From Apophysomyces variabilis (lineage: Eukaryota > Mucoromycota > Mucoromycetes > Mucorales > Mucoraceae), in the NCBI GenBank assembly GCA_002749535.1, contig MZZL01000393.1:1047511-1111510 (forward strand): DNA of 64,000 nucleotides, written 5' to 3'. Positions 11,083 to 21,748 of the stretch are shown here, in pieces (the stretch's first letter is position 1; each line of letters opens with the position of its first letter). Position numbers and translations under genes: made by a program. The notes under the pieces are model-generated. The model had not been told where the DNA came from. It made no database searches and worked only from the letters and a program-made list of their open reading frames with translations.

Positions 11083-13782
11083 TTAGATGTCTTCATCCAG
11101 TGGTAGTCTAGACCAGAATCTCTGCTGGATAAGTGCCTTCTTGAACAAGGTTTGGAAGTCATCGTTTGGCTGGCCAATGATCACACCGTCTTTCTCTTGT
11201 ACACCTTCACCCGTCTCGCTGGGTGGAAGCGGTACCTTGGCAGCCTCCAGCAGTTTGATGCCGTCGCTTGAGGCACCCACAGGTTTACCGTGACGGAATG
11301 CATCCAGTACAAATAGGGCTGGCTCTTCGTAAGGGAACTTGCTGGATTTATCCATAAGGATATCGATCGAGCTACCACCGGGGACATAAACGGCTTCAAA
11401 CAGCACGGAGGATGTGGTCAAGTAGGTGTTGGTGATGTTCAATCCTTCGACCGTGCCCAGACCAAGGCCAATATACTCGACATAAGCTCCTTCCTTGTCC
11501 AAGAAATCGTACATGGCCTTGGCTTCCTGCACATTGGTTCCTGGTGCCGTGAGAATGGCTACTGTTTTGGTGCGAATATGATCTGGCTTTGGATATTTCT
11601 CAATGGAAATACCCACCGTGGTCTGGTTCTTGTTGTCCTCGATCTTGTCTGGGAGAGCCACGCCAATGGCAAAGGCCACTCTGCGAGCGAGGCCGTTGTC
11701 GATATGGTTTAGGTGATCCACCATGCGTTTGCGTACATCCATGGACTTGGATTTACCAATTTCGAAGCGGGCGGCATCCACAAGCTGCTGCTGCTCTGCT
11801 GGCGTCAGACTGTTCCAGAATAGCTGGGGTTGCGAGTAAAAATCAAAGAATTTGGCTGTACGCCCACGCTGCTTCCTGCCGTCGACTTGTTCGGGATAAT
11901 CAATGTAACCGCCTTCCTCGGCATCGACCACGGCGGGGGTGTTATCCTGCAAACCGTTTGGATGATAAGCTACCACGCCTTTGTAGATATTGGCCTGCAT
12001 TAAGCCATCACGCTGATTGTTAGTAACAGGGTTGATCGGACGATTGATAGGAAGCTGCAAAAAGTTAGGTCCTCCCATACGATTCAATTGCGTATCGAGA
12101 TAGCTAAAAAGTCGGCCTTGAAGTAGCGCATCATTCGTGAACCCGATCCCTAGATAAAAGGAATTTAAAAACCCGATCCTTGTCGTTTAGTGCCATTCAT
12201 TCTTTTTAAAAAAAATTCTCTTTTGGTACAGTATAGGCTATTTTACCTCGCACTACATGCCCGGGATGGAAGGTTACTTGTTCTGTCTCGGAGAAGAAGT
12301 TATCAACGTTGCGATTCAGGACCATTTTTCCGAGTTTGGTCACCGGTATAAGCGACTCGGGCACGATCTTGGTAGGATCGAGTAGATCAAAATCATACTT
12401 GTTTTCATCTTCTTCGGGGATGATCTGAACACCCAACTCATATTCAGGGTAGTCCCCACGATTGATGGCATTGTAGAGGTCTTTGCGGTGGAAGTCAATG
12501 TCTTTTCCAGCAATTTTCTGAGCCTCGTCCTATAGAGGAGATGGAAGATCGATCGAACGTTGAGCACCTTACTACACTTTGAATGGCCGATCCTTTCTTC
12601 ACTTACCCAAATAAGGTTGGAAAGACCTTGCAGAGGTTTCCAATGGAACTTGACAAATACAGATTCCCCTTTCTCATTGATCATTCGGAACCTATCGTTT
12701 GGCCAGAATGGCTTGTTAGTCCAATCCGAACCACGCCGTAGCATGACCTTACGTGTTTACACCGAACCCTTCCACTTGACGGAAACTGCGAGGAATTCCT
12801 CTTCCAGAGAGGACCCAGAGTACAGTATGCAGTGTCTCAGGTCGGGCAGCAAAGAAATCATAGGCGGTCTGATGAGCCGTGCCTGCCTGCGGTACTTCGG
12901 TGTCGGGTTCCGGTTTGCCCGCATGAATCACATCTGGAAACTTAATGCCATCTATAGGGATTGTCGCTCGGTGTTATCATTCTTTCTAATTGAGCTTGTC
13001 TTGTGTACCTTGGATAAAGAAGGGAGCAATGATATTACCGACTACAGACAGTAAAAAAGAAAAAGAAAAAGAGCAATGCATCAATCACCAAGTATCTGTA
13101 AAACAGGACAGGCATAAAATGGAACACCAACTACCTAGATCAAAGAGGCCTTCTTTGGTGTAGAATCGAACGGCAAAGCCTCTCACATCACGCACTGTGT
13201 CTGGGGAGCCTCGAGATCCCAGCACAGTGGAAAAGCGTACAAAGGTAGGTGTCCTCTCACCAGGCTTACGCAGAAACTCAGCAGCTGTTAGATCGGACCA
13301 GTCTTTGTAAGGTTCGAAATAACCGTGAGCACCAACACCTCTTGCATGAACAACCCGTTCTGGGATACTAGCATAAGGTAAATGTTACTATCCAGCATCT
13401 GACATTTTCTTCCTTCTATGCTTAATGGCTAGCCTAGCATACCGTTCATGATCTATTACGGATGGGTTAAGATGGAAAAGTTAAAGAGCGAATTAGCTTT
13501 ACCGAAATGCATCACTTTTTCACGCATCATAAAGTCTTCCATCAAGCCTGGGCCACGTAGTCCAGCCTTGAGACTGTCTGTGTTGTTGATCTTCTGGCCA
13601 AAATTGGTGGTTTCTTGGCTTCCTCGAGTGTCAATCGTGAAATGCTCGAGCTGGGTTTGCACCGCATCAGCCCCGCCTTCTCCCATGATCATCTTCTGGA
13701 ACGCACATTGACCTGCCACGCCTCTCAGCAAAAGTTGAATAGAAGCAGCAATTCCTAGATATACGATACCGCGGGCTTTCAT
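11083..13782 (-). CDS. Large-subunit haem catalase with C-terminal DJ-1/PfpI-like domain
   Basis: Eight exons read on minus: 13782-13503, 13452-13443, 13367-13135, 13041-13009, 12951-12753, 12691-12607, 12529-12247, 12149-11083. They encode 729 residues, the size of clade-2 large catalases. The active-site signature [16 protein letters not shown] is assembled across exons 1-3, with catalytic His near residue 104. Haem-ligand Tyr391 lies in RLFSYLDTQ. The tail from about residue 560 resembles the class I glutaminase-like domain of fungal and bacterial large catalases ([18 protein letters not shown]). The N-terminus is hydrophobic ([16 protein letters not shown]), so secretion or ER entry is likely. 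It converts hydrogen peroxide to water and oxygen. Exon 2 is only 10 bases. Confidence 0.95.
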
Positions 13783-15654
13783 TATGAACCAGGTCAGAGA
13801 AAAATTCGAGAAGTAAAGTAAGACTGAGATGGAAAGCTGCTCTTTATACTTTGAGACTGGAAATTGACCGATAGATTTTATGTTTGGGTAAATACGATCA
13901 TGCAAATTTTGTAGACTATCCAAAAAAGGGAAACCAGTATAGAACATACCGAATTCAACTGATAACAACACATGTTTGTGTTTCCTTACTTAAGAAAGGA
14001 AATCCGGTAATGTTTACGCCAACTGTTTGTCATGACGAGGTCAAAGAAAAGAAAAAATTGGACGATTTCGGGATAATCAAGCGAGCATGCGGATTTGCGC
14101 GCTAACAAACATCCATTTCAAATATCGCTAAAATAGCTATCTCATGGCGATGTCATGGTGTACTCATCTCATGGAAATATTTACTCAACCTCAATTTTGG
14201 CTAGAAGTGCAACCTTGTGCCTATCTTTATTGTTGTTTTTTCAATAGCAGTTAATATCCGCTATGCTACGATCTGAAATAACAAAGCATATTGCATCCGA
14301 GCATAGTATTCTTAGAAGAAAAATCTCCAGCGGCCAATGAATGTTGGCTACCAGCAGTTGCATGGGGCTTAAATGGGCATGTTGACATACTTTGATGGAA
14401 AAATGGCCAGTATTACTTACTAAGTATGTTAATCACACCATAAAGAGTGCTTCTGGCGACCTTCTGTTGCGATAGACAACCAATGACACAGTTCTATTTG
14501 TTAAACGCGATTTTCTGCCATTTATCACGCATATGCCATGTTCTATCGATACAGCGTATTTATCGAATGAGCTCGGTCAGGTTTTCTTTTTTCTTTTTTT
14601 GATATGCTAATTTTCGCATTTACTCTACCGGCGTTTGTAACTGGTCTGCAGCAAGAAACATACCCTATTATTCAACAGGGCAGAAGACATTGACAGAAAA
14701 CCTTGACAAAGTCCTGAATTTTTCCCAAAATCACCGAATATCAGCGCAACAAACATCGGAAACCAGTCATAGCAAAAGTATACTGAAAATGGGGCTTAAT
14801 GAGCCAAAAGGTTTTGAGAGAGGCTCTAAGAATTTTCTGTACATTTTCTATAAACATGCTGGATGTGTTTCTTCCGGCAAATTAGCAAATTGCAATCGAT
14901 ATATTTATTATCCGACAATATCTGTTGTATCTTCATGTTTGCCGGGAAATTCTTTTCTTTTTTCCCATCCTTTGCCTATGTACAATTCAGCAACAACCCA
15001 ATGTCTGTTGACTGATTTCAGCCTATGCATGTTCGATAATTTCCTGTTGACGGTGTTGTATCTTCTTGTTTGGAATTATTGCACTAACAATGCATATAAC
15101 TGTATACTGGAACTTGCCGCTCCATTATTAGCCATGTTCATAACTGCTTATCTCTTGTATTTGAACATATCTTTATTTCAACCTTTTCAGAGCACTTGTC
15201 TCGTTGTTGCACTCCGCATCTGCCATAGAACGACTGTCAGACTCTTAACCCGCAGTACATATTGCCAGAACAACAAAGAGAGGACTACTGGAACTTAGTT
15301 TGGCTGTTCAACAGGAGCACACGTTCTCGTTCCTGTTCCTGTCATTAAAGGACAAAAAAATACCGATGCCAAGTATGCTATTCCCTTTCTTTGAGCTTGT
15401 AAGCGAACTTGCGATGAGGAACATTAAAATGCAGCATTTCAAGCCATTTAGGACATTGAGCTTGGCTGTTTTGGTGCCACTTACTTAACAGCCTTTACTT
15501 CTAAGGTTCTACGCCATCACCAAAGGCCTAATTTTTCATGATACGGACAGGCCAATCAGAACAATGGGTCTATATTTAGACAATAAGCTCAATCGCTTCA
15601 AATTAAGGCACACATGGATGGAAATTGTTCTTCAAAAAGTTGCCACCCATTGCA
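13783..15654. other. Intergenic region, no supported gene
   Basis: An AT-rich stretch. A 202-codon frame at 14690-15298 opens with TTG, has its first ATG about 100 bases in, and shows no motif. Its mixed Cys/Phe/Leu composition looks like chance reading of AT-rich DNA. Confidence 0.5.
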
Positions 15655-17287
15655 ATGACCGAGAGTCCCATGTATACCAAAACAGCGCCATCGCACATCA
15701 TCCACAGTGACACCCCTCCACAGCCACCACCGCATGAGTCAGAACTACTGGTCAAAGCACCGGTTCCTAAACCTACACGATCCGTCCAACGTTCGAAAAC
15801 CGTACGAAATCTAGAAAACGCAAGTAATAAGATGCGAGGATTGTTTAAAAAGCAAACGCCCAAAGATGTGGACAATAGCAAACCTGAGCCTGCAGCAACA
15901 CCTGCACGTGAAATACTTGGTATGTCTTCTGCAGTTGGGCGCAATCGCCCCTCGTTCAGCACTGCACATTCGTATGAGCCTCGTACGTCTCAGGAACAGA
16001 CAACAGTAAAGGATGACAGCAAAAGGCCGTTATCTTACAATGTGGAAAGATATGACTACGGTACGACCCAGTAAATAGAGATAAAAGGGGTGGTGTGTCG
16101 TGCAACATGGTTTTTCCAGTGCCCATTCTCTCTCTCCCCCATCCGCCCCCCCTTTTTTTTCTGCTTCCTATTTTTTTTTCACAGTTGGTAACGTTTAATC
16201 GTTTTTAGCTTTCCGTTCAAATCCGGACCCATTCTCAATGGCATCGCTTCCTTCTTCTGAAACGGAAAAGACTGATTCCCCCACTTCGCATTCACCAACA
16301 TCAACCAACAAAAAGCAACCAGATGAACCTGCAGCCGAGTCACCAGAAATAGAAGAGCTCAGGCGGGAACTGGAAAAAGTGAATGAGGCCATCGAACGCG
16401 TGAGAAAGGAAACCGCACTGGAAGCAGAAAAGAAACAAGAATTGCAAAACGAATTTGAAGAAGCTCGACGCAATTGCCAAGCACGGGAGATGGAGTATGC
16501 CCAAATCGAACACAGCTTCTTTGAACAGACTCGAGCCGTTCGTGCTACAGACGATGATCTATCCACCATTCGGGACTCCTTCAAGTTGCTTAAATACTCG
16601 ATTACACGCATGATTATGACATTGAACAAAAAGGCAGACAAGAAAAAGGCCACGGAAAAACTGGTTGCTACCTGGCCTAAGCTCTCCATTGTTGAACCTA
16701 ATGCCGAACTTGAACCACCACAGATCAACCTGTTAGCCGAAAAACTGATTCATGAACATCTGGTACAATCCATTTTCCGGTGCCCCATATATCCAGGACT
16801 GCCCATCAATGACGCCTATTCATCGCTCTCCCGCTGGCTTATTGAACATGAATCCAAGTTTTCAGTTCGTTTGAGGCAACAGATGGCAGCCATCGTGGCG
16901 AAAAGCGCAAAGGACAGTGAACTGCATACGACAGCTCAAGCAGAGAAACGGCGGATTGCTGAAGAGATCTACAACGACCTGGCGGAGATTTACCATCCGT
17001 TTATCCTAGAAAATGATGCTGCAGTGGATGAAGAGAAACGGTATTCGAGTAAAATCACTGATATTGTGGACAAAGCGATGAAACTAGCAATTGCCATGCG
17101 AGGTCAGGAGGTTGACATATCTATGCTAGACATTGAAGAAGGAAAGCAACCATTTGATGAGGAAACCATGGCCGATGTGAAAGGCAAGACGACTGGCGTT
17201 GTTCGCTTCTGCATTTGCCCTGCCTTTGTTGGACGAGATGGGGAGCATGGCTTTGTGGAGAAAGGCAAAGTCGTGTTGAGTAGTTAA
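15655..17287 (+). CDS. Coiled-coil protein of unknown function, two exons
   Basis: Exons 15655-16060 and 16209-17287 join in frame (GTACGA donor, TTTTTAG acceptor) to give 494 residues. I do not recognise the family. Residues 1-160 are rich in Ser, Pro, Thr and Lys and probably disordered. Residues 180-245 form a strongly charged heptad-rich coiled coil (EELRRELEKVNEAIERVRKE). The remainder is helical and globular-looking, with a Trp/Pro-containing core around WPKLSIVEP and SSLSRWLIEHE. No signal peptide or membrane segment is visible. The second exon alone also starts with an ATG, so a shorter 349-residue product from 16238 is possible. The joined model is preferred because the frame and splice sites agree. 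Confidence 0.7.
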
Positions 17288-17817
17288 TCGAATTTTCTCA
17301 CTGTTAAATGCGGCGTACATCAAAGTTTTTATATTGGAAACGACCGGCTACAATTTTAAACCAACTATCAGTTTATTACATTATTTCCACCTATGCGATC
17401 CGAGAGTATTACCCCAGAGCTGGTAAAATAAAAAAAATAAAAAGTTATTCTTGGATAGACCAGCATAATTGGATTTTCGAATCGTGGCGGACGTTGAGGG
17501 AGTGATTGCATGCGGATAGCATTAGCTTAGCAGGACGATGGCATCGGCTAAAAAGCTGCTTTGGATCATCTGCTACAGGCGACTTTCTATAATAGAATAC
17601 GGACGCTCTTGACGTTCGGCAGTATCGTTATGTTATTCAGTGAGAACTGTGCAGGGTGAAGGCACATGTCACGTCTCTGCAGATACAATTTGAATCTCGG
17701 AGGTCTAGAAACAATTGCGTGACCAAGCCAATGCACAAGGCAAGGATAATAGAGTTGGGAATTTTTTTTTTGGGTATCCGCAGCGCATAAAGCTTTACTT
17801 CGGGTCCTGTTGAATTC
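17288..17817. other. Intergenic region
   Basis: No gene seen. Short frames on both strands lack motifs. The GC content starts to fall here toward the AT-rich accessory stretch. Confidence 0.5.
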
Positions 17818-19038
17818 ATGAACAAGCCTGAAGCTGTGCAATCGCCCACCTTTGCTGTCAAACATCCATCAGCAATTAGCAACCGTACTTCAAATATTAA
17901 CTTTACTTCCGCCAAAGGTGCAACAGAATTGCAATGTCGTAATTACCAAAGTTTACCGACAGTAACAAGCAACGTGGTTCAGCCGAGAAGGCTTGAAAAC
18001 AACTGTACCAGAAGGTACGGTGAGAGAAATTTATTTACTTAAAGCACTTTTGTTTTTAACTTCTTCGACACTGACTGTAGTCGAGAAAATTCTCTCGGCA
18101 GTAATCACTCAGAACAATGGTTTGCTAACAATCTGCTGTATACCGGAGATGAAAGAGATGCTCCCATGCCACATTATGTCCTGTTGCCTCTTGGTAAGGT
18201 AAATGTGCTTTGGGGTGCACTTGTTTTTAGTCACACGTACTTTTTGCTTATCTCTTGCACTGACTGACTGATCCGTTAGACGGGTGACGGAAAATCGAGT
18301 TTATTGAACGCTATGTTTGGTTACAACGAGTTCAAAGCCGCATCGAGTGCACGGGTATGCCGTAGTTTCTTTTTGATCGTCGTTCTTGACTGAGAAAAAA
18401 AATTGGTTTTTCGGTTTTTAGTCTGTCACTAGCAGTATTACCGAGCGAACGGGTGTTTGGAGCGTAAGTCAAGGTGGAGACGCGACGATCACCGTAGCCG
18501 ATACCCCAGGGTTTGGAGACTCAGATGGTCGTGACCCTCTTTTCCAACAGCAGATTAAAGAATATATTGAGGATTTAAGCGACCGGTTAGGTATCGATGC
18601 ATTTTTACTGGTCTTCAAGTACAATTCTCCCAGGTTTGTTGGCATGGTTATTTGTACCCAATCACTGACTTTAGCATTGTCCGCAGAATTATGTCTATTC
18701 TGCAAAAATTTGCAGATATGATGAAAGACTTGAAACCCGGTTGGTGGAACCATGTTATTCTTGTTTTTACTTGCGTCGACTACAGTGCCATACAGAGACC
18801 GCAAATCACAAGCAAAAAGTTATACATTACCACCCAACTAGTGGAGGATATCAAGAAAACTTTTGGTCTTGCGGAAGCACCACCAGTAGCATTTGTAACA
18901 TCTGCGTCTCAAATGCAGTGTGCATTTCTAACTGGAAAAGGCGAATGTGATTGTATCATGGCACACAAACATAAACTAGATAAAATGAGACTATTAAAGA
19001 AACATATTGCTTCCAGAGCAGAATTTGGAAGATGGTAA
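17818..19038 (+). CDS. AIG1/GIMAP-type GTPase
   Basis: Five exons (17818-18014, 18081-18198, 18280-18354, 18422-18633, 18687-19038) encode 317 residues. A poorly conserved 85-residue head is followed by an AIG1-class GTP-binding domain. The P-loop LGKTGDGKSSLLN (residues 103-115) is split by intron 2. A conserved SVTSSITERT stretch precedes the Walker B/G3 motif VADTPGFGDSDGRD (Asp157). The G4 position reads VFTCVDY, so it departs from the usual T(R/K)xD by one residue. AIG1 GTPases in plants and GIMAPs in animals act in immunity and membrane scaffolding. The role of fungal copies is unknown. The C-terminus is rich in Lys and His and lacks a lipid-attachment box. It lies at the border of an AT-rich, TE-bearing region. 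Confidence 0.82.
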
Positions 19039-20852
19039 ATAAAAAACAGATCAAGATCGCTACTGTTATATCTGATATGATTACATCACTATAGTCAGTA
19101 GATAAAACATCAGGTCTAGACTGTCAGTGAACATATCAGCTATAATGACTGTATGGATCAGATTACACTAACATCTTTATATTCCATTCATCTGTTGCTG
19201 GGACCCTAGCAGACACAGAATATCAAAAGACAGAAGATTAATGTGTTATTATCTATTGTATGGATTTTGCAAAAGATATTAATAACTATCTTAACCCGCT
19301 TTTATCTGCATACGTTTCTAAAGATATTTAAAGAACAATCATTCATGAAAAAAAAAATATCTTGCTTACTCTCGCTTATTCTTAGCGTCCTTTTATTTTG
19401 TTTTATATGTCATAACATTTTATAAACTAGTTAATACTTTTAAAATCTTAATTATGTTTTTTTTGAATTAGTTAAACCTAATTGACAAGTCTGCTAATTA
19501 CTTCTAAGAGAAAAATAGCTTCAATTTCTTGGTTTCTTTATAGAAAATTAACTTTTTTAAAGCAAGCGTTGTAAAGGCGTGGATTATTTTGAGCGATAAT
19601 AAGGGTTGTTGATCAGTAAAGTGAATAAAGAGATTCTTGATCATCTTTTAAAAGTGAGCACCAGGTGTATATTTCTGTTAAACACTGAAACTATAAGTAA
19701 GCTGCAATTAGGGCTCAGAATTTGACCAAGCCTGACTGGATATCTGCTGGGCAGGCCTTAGTGGACTAGGTTCTGGGCTATAAAATTGACCTGCCTGATA
19801 TGGCCCATCTGACTTGGCCTACAGGTCAATAGGCTCATCATAGCATAATAGGCCTAGTATGCTAGGCTTTAGGTTAAGACCTTAGCTTAACCTAGTGGGC
19901 TATAGGTCAATATTCTGACCTAGCTTAGTTATGACCTAACCAGTTAAGGCCCACCCATTTCAAGCTGTATTTTCAGGAAAACTAAGTTTGTCCTTAGGCT
20001 AAAGACATATTAAGACTATTAATAAAAAAATAACAATAACAAAAGATACAAAAGATGAAATTATGTCAATAGGTAAGGTCTATGAATGTACTTGAGAGAC
20101 AGATGTCGTGTGTAATTTATCACAATGTATTATACCCAGTTTTATATACTGCATTGTTAACTTCAGAATTGTTCAGTCGTTTTCATTTTCAGCTCGCACA
20201 CCCACTCTCAGTGCACCCTGATTAGGTGCACTACACCCGGTGTAATTGTTGTGTACGTAAATCTGTTCATCGTGAATACTCTGGACATTTCCTGTAATTT
20301 CGATGCCAATTCCATGTTGATGTTCATCCTGTGTACGGTCGGAAAATAATTATATTACGTTGCTTCAAAACTGACATGTGAGGTATTAGAGTTCTTATTG
20401 CTGCTATCTGTAACTGCCAATAACTGCTTGCTATATGCTACTGTCATAATAATGATGCTGGTTGCCTTAGCAATACTGCTAATTCTATTGATAAAGGTGT
20501 AGCGAGCTGAACAAATTACTCAATTTAATAGTGAAAATCTTTTTGAGGTAAAAGAGATTGTTGTTTATTTGCCGCTAAGTTATTGTCTAATATTATTGTG
20601 CGGTGCTGGGTTTAGTTGTCAAAAAAAAAGAAATAAAAAACTAGAGTCACACAGATCGATAATCAACTAAATGATAAAACTTTGGCAAAACTTCGTGATC
20701 GGATATCTCGTCAACCACGCAAGCTAGGACATCGAGACCTTCACCATTCTGTGTCTTGTCTACTGCCTCTTTCCTTTTTAATGTTCTTGCGTTCTAATAG
20801 TACAAGTGGTAGTTTCGCCTGCATCCGCTACACACCGTGTCAAAACATCGAA
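19039..20852. other. AT-rich gene-poor stretch
   Basis: No coding sequence supported. It contains a repeat patch at 19720-19965, long A/T runs, and no open frame above chance. It separates the GTPase gene from the tRNA. Confidence 0.6.
19720..19965. repeat. Degenerate GGCCTA/GACCTA-rich repeat patch with hairpin
   Basis: Short variants of the words GGGCTATA, AGGCCTA, TAGGTCAATA and GACCTA recur in both orientations over about 245 bases. A perfect 9-base hairpin with a 7-base loop lies at 19870-19894 (arms TAGGTTAAG and CTTAACCTA). This looks like a remnant of a repetitive or foldback element; I do not know its family. Confidence 0.45.
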
Positions 20853-20923
20853 GCGCGGATGGTTAAGTGGTATAATCTTCGCCTGCCACGCGAAGGGCCC
20901 GGGTTCGATTCCCGGTTCGCGCA
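20853..20923 (+). tRNA. tRNA-Gly(GCC)
   Basis: A complete 71-base cloverleaf. The acceptor arms GCGCGGA and TTCGCGC pair over seven bases including one G-U. The anticodon loop contains GCC within CTGCCAC. The T arm GGGCCCGGGTTCGATTCCC holds the internal B box, and TGGTTAAGTGG matches the A box. It has no intron. It decodes GGC and GGU glycine codons. Confidence 0.96.
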
Positions 20924-21748
20924 TTCCTTTTTTGTTCTTTCTTTTTCGGAGCTACAAAGTTTCGGCCAATAGGATTCGAGGTCAATGGGGGAGCAATTTT
21001 TCCACTTTGCTATAGCCAACTCCATCTTGATAATTAAGATTGAAATTTTGATATATCTATTTGCTTTTTTAACAGTTATTACATTTTATTTGTATGATTA
21101 AAAACAGCAAACAAGGTATAAATATATAACTGATGAAAAGAAATGAACATCATCTTATTCCATTCATCGTCTCTTATTTATCTTCTTTTACTATTGCCAA
21201 CTATAAGAGTTTACTGAATTACAATTCAGACTGTGGCACCGACATCTTTGAGGATTAACAGTTTTTCTTTTGCTTCTGAGCCTTCACCCGTTTCTTGCAA
21301 ATGGTGGCATTAATGAGCCAACAAAGTATGTCGTAAAATATAGATGAAAAGGACAAATTAAATATTTAATTTAGTTTGCAACTTCTGCTTTCAAAAAAAA
21401 AAAAAAAGGAAGTAGATTTAAGGGCACGAAGAGAACTTTTGTATATAAAGCTTTGCAGACATAGATTGTTTGAAAAGCAAAATTTGAAGACATCATAAAT
21501 GTATTAAATAAGCTAAATATAACACAATAGCTTGATCAGCTCTTGTGCTGATAACATGGAGTGTCATTCACGGGTTATGAAATCCGAAGCTACTGATATT
21601 TATTTTCCTTTATAACAAGTCTCTTCAACTCGTTCCACTGCGTCGGATAGATCATAATCGCTTAGTAACACTGGTAAAGTCATGTGGATCTCACTCACCA
21701 ATGCGAACTGAGTCACTTGCATGTCTTGCTTGGGGTTTGTCCCGGCAA
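20924..21748. other. AT-rich stretch beyond the Fanzor-like stop codon
   Basis: No gene seen. This lies 3' of the decayed Fanzor-like reading frame. In active TnpB/Fanzor elements a guide-type RNA and the element end lie at the 3' side, so this is where to look for either. I cannot identify a structure by eye. Confidence 0.45.
20927..20934 (+). terminator. RNA polymerase III T-run terminator
   Basis: A run of six T residues begins about five bases after the tRNA-Gly 3' end, the normal Pol III stop signal. Confidence 0.75.

Noticed and set aside
14690..15298. Open frame of 202 codons on plus
   Set aside because: It starts with TTG, has no motif, and its composition follows the local AT-rich DNA. 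No splice-linked neighbours extend it.
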